A stretch of 64,000 nucleotides of DNA, from the NCBI RefSeq assembly GCF_001687105.1, contig NZ_CP014596.1, forward strand, positions 1,046,001 through 1,110,000. The letters are read 5' to 3'. Position 1 is the first letter of the stretch. Each line of letters opens with the position of its first letter. Shown here one piece after another: positions 60,236 through 64,000 of this stretch. The notes under the pieces were generated by a model. That model ran no database searches, was not told the origin of the DNA, and saw nothing but the letters and a program-made list of their open reading frames with translations. The translations under genes were made by a program, and so were the position numbers. This DNA is from Salipiger sp. CCB-MM3. GTDB taxonomy: Bacteria > Pseudomonadota > Alphaproteobacteria > Rhodobacterales > Rhodobacteraceae.

Positions 60236-61606
60236 TCAGCCCAGAACGCTGGTGATGGCGTCCTTGGTGACCGAGACGATCTTGTCGGCTTCCTCGGTGG
60301 TCAGGCAGAGCGGCGGCGCGAAGCCGAGAATGTCGCCCTGCGGCATGGCGCGCGCGATCACCCCGCGTTCGAGCATCGCGGCGACGACCTTGGCGCCCTT
60401 GCCCTCGGAGGCGTCAAAGAACTTGCGCCCGTCACGCTCGGCCACCAGTTCCACCGCACAGAGCATGCCCTCGCCGCGCACTTCGCCGACGTTGACGTGC
60501 GCGCCCACCGCCTCGCGCATGGTGTTCACCAGATAGGCACCGGTCTTGGCGGCATTGTCGACCAGCCCCAGCTTGTCGATCAGTTCGAGGTTGGCGATGC
60601 CCGCCGCCGCGCCGATCGGGTGAGCCGAATAGGTCCAGCCGTGGCCCAGCACGCCATATTCGTCGGTGCCCTGGCACAGCACGTCCCACATGCGCTGGCC
60701 GACGATCGAGGCCGAAAGCGGCGCGTAAGCCGAAGTGAGGCCCTTGGCGGAGGTGATCAAGTCGGGCTTTACGCCGTAGTGGTCCGAGCCGAACATCGAG
60801 CCGAGCCGCCCGAAGCCGGTCACCACCTCGTCGACCACAAGCAGGATGTCGTGCTTGTCGAGCACCTTCTGGATCGCGGGCCAGTAGCCCTCGGGCGGGG
60901 GCACGATGCCGCCGGTGCCCAGTACCGGCTCGCCGATGAAGGCGGCGATGGTGTCGGCGCCCTCGCGCTCGATCAGCGCTTCCAGTTCGGCGACGCAATG
61001 GGCGGTGAAGTCGGCCTCGGACATTTTCAGGTCGGGGCGGCGGTAATAATAGGGTGCCTCGGTGTGGATCACCTGCGCCAGCGGCAGGTCGAACTTCTTG
61101 TGGAACAGCTCGAGCCCGGTCAGCGAGCCAGTCATCAGCCCCGAGCCATGATAGCCCCGCCAGCGCGAGATGATCTTCTTCTTCTCGGGACGGCCAAGGA
61201 TGTTGTTGTAGTACCAGATCAGCTTGATGTTGGTCTCATTGGCGTCCGAGCCGCCGAGGCCGAAGTAGACCCGCGCCATATTCTCGGGCGCGCGATCCAT
61301 GACCATCTTCGACAGGGTGATCGAGGCTTCGGAGCCGTGGCCTGCGTAGGCATGGTAATAGGCCAGCTCATGCGCCTGCTTGGCGATTGCCTCGGAGATC
61401 TCGGTGCGGCCATAGCCGACGTTGACGCAGTAGAGCCCGGCAAAGCCGTCGAGCAGGCGATTGCCGTCGCGGTCGGTGATATGCACGCCGCTGCCGCCGG
61501 TGACGATGCGCTGCGGGCCTTCGCCGCGCGCGAACTGGCCGAGGTTGGTCGAAGGGTGGAAGAAGCTCTCGCGGTCCCATTTGGCGAGTTGGTCGTTGGT
61601 CAGCAT
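60236..61606 (-). CDS. Class III (omega) aminotransferase
   Basis: PLP enzyme of 456 residues. Seen: GFAGLYCVNVGYGR near residue 55, the phosphate-site region GSDANETNIKLIWYYNN, SRWRGYHGS, the cofactor Asp in LVVDEVVTGFGR and the Schiff-base Lys in ITSAKGLTSAYAPL (about residue 283). The family uses pyruvate as acceptor with putrescine, beta-alanine, taurine or GABA-like donors. The aldehyde dehydrogenase gene 52 bp upstream suggests amine to aldehyde to acid conversion, for example GABA or putrescine breakdown. Exact donor undetermined. Confidence 0.91.
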   Translation of the reverse strand: MLTNDQLAKWDRESFFHPSTNLGQFARGEGPQRIVTGGSGVHITDRDGNRLLDGFAGLYCVNVGYGRTEISEAIAKQAHELAYYHAYAGHGSEASITLSKMVMDRAPENMARVYFGLGGSDANETNIKLIWYYNNILGRPEKKKIISRWRGYHGSGLMTGSLTGLELFHKKFDLPLAQVIHTEAPYYYRRPDLKMSEADFTAHCVAELEALIEREGADTIAAFIGEPVLGTGGIVPPPEGYWPAIQKVLDKHDILLVVDEVVTGFGRLGSMFGSDHYGVKPDLITSAKGLTSAYAPLSASIVGQRMWDVLCQGTDEYGVLGHGWTYSAHPIGAAAGIANLELIDKLGLVDNAAKTGAYLVNTMREAVGAHVNVGEVRGEGMLCAVELVAERDGRKFFDASEGKGAKVVAAMLERGVIARAMPQGDILGFAPPLCLTTEEADKIVSVTKDAITSVLG

Positions 61607-61658
61607 GTCATCTCCTTATGTGTCCTGTCGGGTTGCCGCAGGGATTGGTCGCGCGGGA

Positions 61659-63116
61659 TCAGCCCCAATCGCGGCAGACGTATTTGATGTCGGTGAAGGC
61701 CTCGAGGCCCTGACGGGCGCCCTCGCGGCCGAGCCCGGATTGCTTGGTGCCGCCGAAGGGGATCGGCGCGCCGGTGACCTTGGTGCGGTTGACCGCGACC
61801 ATGCCGAACTGCAGCGCGCGGGTCAGGCGGTAGATGCGGCGCGGGTCTTGGCTGTGGACGTAGGCGACCAGCCCGTATTCGGTGGCATTGGCGCGGGCGA
61901 TCACCTCTGCCTCGTCATCAAAGACGGTGAGCGGCGCGACCGGGCCAAAGGTTTCCTCGGACATGATCGCGGCCTCGTCCGGCACGTCGGCCAGCACGGT
62001 GGGCTTGTAGAAGAGCTTGCCGAGGTCTTCCTCCACGCCGCCGCCGGTGAGCAGCTTTGCGCCCTTGGCGATGGCGTCATCCACATGCGCCTGCTGCTTG
62101 TCGATGGCGCGCTCGTGGATCAGCGGGCCGATGTCGGGATCATCCATGCCGCGCCCGAGGGTCAGCGCCTCGACCGCCTTGGTGAACTTGGCGCAGAATT
62201 CCTCATAGACGGGCCGCTGGATGTAGAAGCGGTTGGCGCCGAGACAGTCCTGCCCCGAGGTGGCGAATTTGGCCTTGATCGCCTCGGTCACCGCGCGGTC
62301 GATGTCGGCGCTTTTGAAGACGATGAAGGGCGCGTGGCCGCCCAGTTCCATCACCAGCCGTTTCACCGTATCCGCCGACTGGCGGTAGAGCAGGCGGCCC
62401 ACCTCGGTGGAGCCGGTGAAGGACAGCGCCCGCACCCGTTTGTCCGAAGTCCATTCACCGACAATGGCGGCGGCATCGCCGACCACGGTGTTGACCACGC
62501 CTTCGGGGAAACCGGCGCGGCGGGCGAGTTCCGCCAGCGCCAGCGCCGACAGCGGCGTCTCGGCGGAGGGATGGATCACCACGGTGCAGCCAGCGGCCAG
62601 AGCGGCGGCGGCTTTGCGGGTGATCATCGCCGAGGGGAAATTCCACGGGGTGATCAGCGCCGCTACACCCACCGGCTCGCGCCAAAGCTCCATCTCGGCG
62701 TCGGGCAGATGGCTGGTGACGCCTTCGATGTTCGGGCGCAGCGCCTCTTCGGCGTAGAACTGCACGAAGCTGGCGGCGTAATCGATCTCGCCCCGCGCCT
62801 CGCTGATCGGCTTGCCCTGCTCGGCGACCATGATGCGCGAGAGATCCTCTTTCGCCTCCATGATCAGCGCGTGCCAGCGGTGCAGGATCGCCGCGCGGTC
62901 CTGCGGCAGCGTGGTGGCCCAGCCGTCGAAGGCGGCATGGGCGGCGTCCACCGCCTGCCCCGCGCCGCGCGCGTCGCTGATCGCGACCTGCGCCACCAGC
63001 GTGCCGGTGGCGGGGTCGCGGACCGCGAGGCGGCCTTCGCTTGCAAAGTCGCCGCTGCCGGGCAGCAGGCCCGGATCGGTAAGTCCGAAAGTCGGTCTGT
63101 TCGACAGATCGCTCAT
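61659..63116 (-). CDS. NAD(P)-dependent aldehyde dehydrogenase, succinate-semialdehyde type
   Basis: Protein of 485 residues. Motifs: TPWNFPSAMITRKAAAALAAGCT, FTGSTEVGRLL, VMELGGHAPFIVF with the general-base Glu and the catalytic Cys in SGQDCLGANRF (about residue 286). In the cofactor region the usual KPA/KPS is HPS (VIHPSAETP), an unusual loss of the conserved Lys. A longer frame exists, but ATG 63116 follows GGAGGTG. Co-transcribed with the aminotransferase. GabD-like function is likely; acting as 2-oxoglutarate semialdehyde dehydrogenase for the uronate pathway is conceivable but unsupported. Confidence 0.87.
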   Translation of the reverse strand: MSDLSNRPTFGLTDPGLLPGSGDFASEGRLAVRDPATGTLVAQVAISDARGAGQAVDAAHAAFDGWATTLPQDRAAILHRWHALIMEAKEDLSRIMVAEQGKPISEARGEIDYAASFVQFYAEEALRPNIEGVTSHLPDAEMELWREPVGVAALITPWNFPSAMITRKAAAALAAGCTVVIHPSAETPLSALALAELARRAGFPEGVVNTVVGDAAAIVGEWTSDKRVRALSFTGSTEVGRLLYRQSADTVKRLVMELGGHAPFIVFKSADIDRAVTEAIKAKFATSGQDCLGANRFYIQRPVYEEFCAKFTKAVEALTLGRGMDDPDIGPLIHERAIDKQQAHVDDAIAKGAKLLTGGGVEEDLGKLFYKPTVLADVPDEAAIMSEETFGPVAPLTVFDDEAEVIARANATEYGLVAYVHSQDPRRIYRLTRALQFGMVAVNRTKVTGAPIPFGGTKQSGLGREGARQGLEAFTDIKYVCRDWG

Positions 63117-63161
63117 GCTTGCGCACCTCCTTGTTGCGACAAGCATGAGGGCGAAAGCAGA

Positions 63162-63236
63162 GAGATTTCTCGGGAAGTTTCCTGTCGGGCAAGAAATTTT
63201 CTCTGCCTTTGGGGGCTCGGGCAGAGAAACTCTCTG
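63162..63236 (-). promoter_or_regulatory. Three evenly spaced palindromes, probable Lrp-type operator array
   Basis: GAGATTTCTC (63162-63171), AGAAATTTTCT (63192-63202) and CAGAGAAACTCTCTG (63222-63236) are separate inverted repeats with AGA/TCT ends. Their centres are about 31 bp apart, three helical turns. They lie between the Lrp-family gene and the aldehyde dehydrogenase start, where an Lrp octamer could wrap DNA to control the dehydrogenase-aminotransferase operon. Confidence 0.55.
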
Positions 63237-63249
63237 GCAGCGGGCGGGA

Positions 63250-63729
63250 CTAGCCGCGCAGCAGCCCGAGCGCGGGCGGATCGCTCTTCACCGGCTTGGT
63301 GACGATATAGCTGTAATAGCGCCGGACCCCGGCGCGGCTTTCCAGCAGCCCGTCCATCATGTCCTGAAAGGCAGCCACATCGGTCGTGACCACCTGCATC
63401 AGATAGTCATAGCCGCCGCCGATAGCCCAGCAGCCGGTGATCTCATCCATCCGCGCCACGGTGCGCTCGAACAGCTGGAAGCTTTCGGCGCGGTGGCTGT
63501 CGAGCTCGACCGTGACGAAGACCTGCACATGCGGTCCAAGCGCGGCGAGGTCGATCTCGGCGCGATAGCCGGTGATCAGCCCGGCCTTCTCGAGCCGCTT
63601 CATCCGCTCCCAGCAGGGGGTGGGTGACAGGTTCACCCGCGCCGCCAGTTCCGTCTTGGCGATGCGGCCTTCGCGGCTGAGCGTGGCGAGAATGGCGATA
63701 TCTCGGGTGTCGAGGCGGGTGGAGTCCAT
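63250..63729 (-). CDS. Lrp/AsnC-family transcriptional regulator
   Basis: Protein of 159 residues. N-terminal HTH (about 5-55; LDTRDIAILATLSREGRIAKTELAARVNLSPTPCWERMKRLEKAGLI) and C-terminal RAM ligand domain (about 65-150; HVQVFVTVELDS...GCWAIGGGYDYLMQVVTTDVAAFQ). ATG 63729 follows GAGGG; the frame upstream lacks a start signal. It precedes the dehydrogenase-aminotransferase genes on the same strand by 133 bp and probably regulates them in response to an amino acid or amine. Confidence 0.92.
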   Translation of the reverse strand: MDSTRLDTRDIAILATLSREGRIAKTELAARVNLSPTPCWERMKRLEKAGLITGYRAEIDLAALGPHVQVFVTVELDSHRAESFQLFERTVARMDEITGCWAIGGGYDYLMQVVTTDVAAFQDMMDGLLESRAGVRRYYSYIVTKPVKSDPPALGLLRG

Positions 63730-63972
63730 CCCTCGCTTGTTCCGGCGATCCGGCGTTTTGTCAATCTTTGCCGGGGCAGGGGATGCGGGGTGCACAGTTG
63801 TCGGGCGTCGCCGGTCGCGACCAAAGCCGCCCCGGTCCACAACGCTGGACATCGAGAAACCTCTGGGCGACGGTCGCCCTCACCGGGCTCGCCAGCGCCG
63901 AGCCGGTCCGAACCATCGCGCGACCGCGCAACTGCAACCGATGCGTCCGCCGCATTGTCCAAAGAGGTCTGA

Positions 63973-64000
63973 ATGCCCGAACTTCAAAGAACCCCAGAGC
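63973..64000 (+). CDS. Possible gene start, cut by right edge
   Basis: ATG at 63973 preceded by AGAGG at 5 nt begins MPELQRTPE before the window ends. It is divergent from the Lrp gene across a 243-bp gap that shows nothing else convincing. Nine codons are too few to identify; it may be a real gene or chance. Confidence 0.35.

Noticed and set aside
61659..63116. Aldehyde dehydrogenase as the missing 2-oxoglutarate semialdehyde dehydrogenase of the uronate pathway
   Set aside because: It is 50 kb from the pathway, coupled to an aminotransferase and an Lrp gene, and its motifs fit succinate-semialdehyde enzymes.

Overview
This is a high-GC, gene-dense chromosomal window from an alphaproteobacterium, most likely a member of the Rhodobacterales (Roseobacter group). 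That placement is an inference from gene content: two TRAP transporters, a GapR homologue, a CofD-like GAK-type protein, several FCD-type GntR regulators, and a sulfur operon with split YeeE/YedE genes. No rRNA gene, intact tRNA gene, CRISPR array, insertion sequence or prophage was seen.

Layout. (1) 1-3955: an RND multidrug efflux pair, with the permease cut by the left edge. (2) 4261-23021: a pectin/uronate catabolic island. A TRAP transporter operon carries the oxidative galacturonate route (Udh, Gli, Gci, KdgD). Facing it is an ABC sugar transporter operon with intracellular GH28 and GH105 enzymes. An AraC regulator, a GntR regulator, KdgF, KduI and KduD follow. Imported oligogalacturonides would be trimmed in the cytoplasm. 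Saturated galacturonate would go to Udh and on to 2-oxoglutarate semialdehyde. Unsaturated ends would go through KdgF, KduI and KduD to 2-keto-3-deoxygluconate. (3) 23200-28671: an NmrA-like protein, an eight-heme cytochrome with HEAT and TPR repeats, an SH3 protein, an L,D-transpeptidase and small envelope proteins. (4) 29151-31920: DUF2252 and CofD-like proteins, convergent. (5) 32156-34465: a persulfide/sulfur operon (metallo-beta-lactamase, two YeeE/YedE halves, a TIGR01244 protein). (6) 34753-37769: a small protein, a degenerate FadJ-like protein, a small membrane protein and GapR.

(7) 37788-46898: a GntR regulator divergent from an operon of class II aldolase, family-5 ABC transporter, GhrA-like dehydrogenase and amidase, probably for an unknown amide-containing substrate. 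(8) 47002-51817: a second TRAP transporter with a PdxA2-like dehydrogenase and a divergent GntR regulator. (9) 51892-57104: an exported intradiol dioxygenase-like protein and a second RND efflux pair. Upstream of that pair lie an FNR-type box and an SqrR/BigR-like operator. (10) 57332-60179: a TMADH-family flavoenzyme divergent from a TetR regulator, with a striking operator pair. (11) 60236-63729: a class III aminotransferase, a succinate-semialdehyde-type dehydrogenase and an Lrp regulator. A possible gene starts at the right edge.

The strongest non-coding signals are these: a 9-mer (TTGTATGAT) in three promoter regions of the pectin island; a sulfide-regulator-like inverted repeat shared by the sulfur operon and the second RND operon; and GC-rich stem-loops directly after all four solute-binding-protein genes. 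Functions are assigned from motifs and family knowledge. No database search was run.
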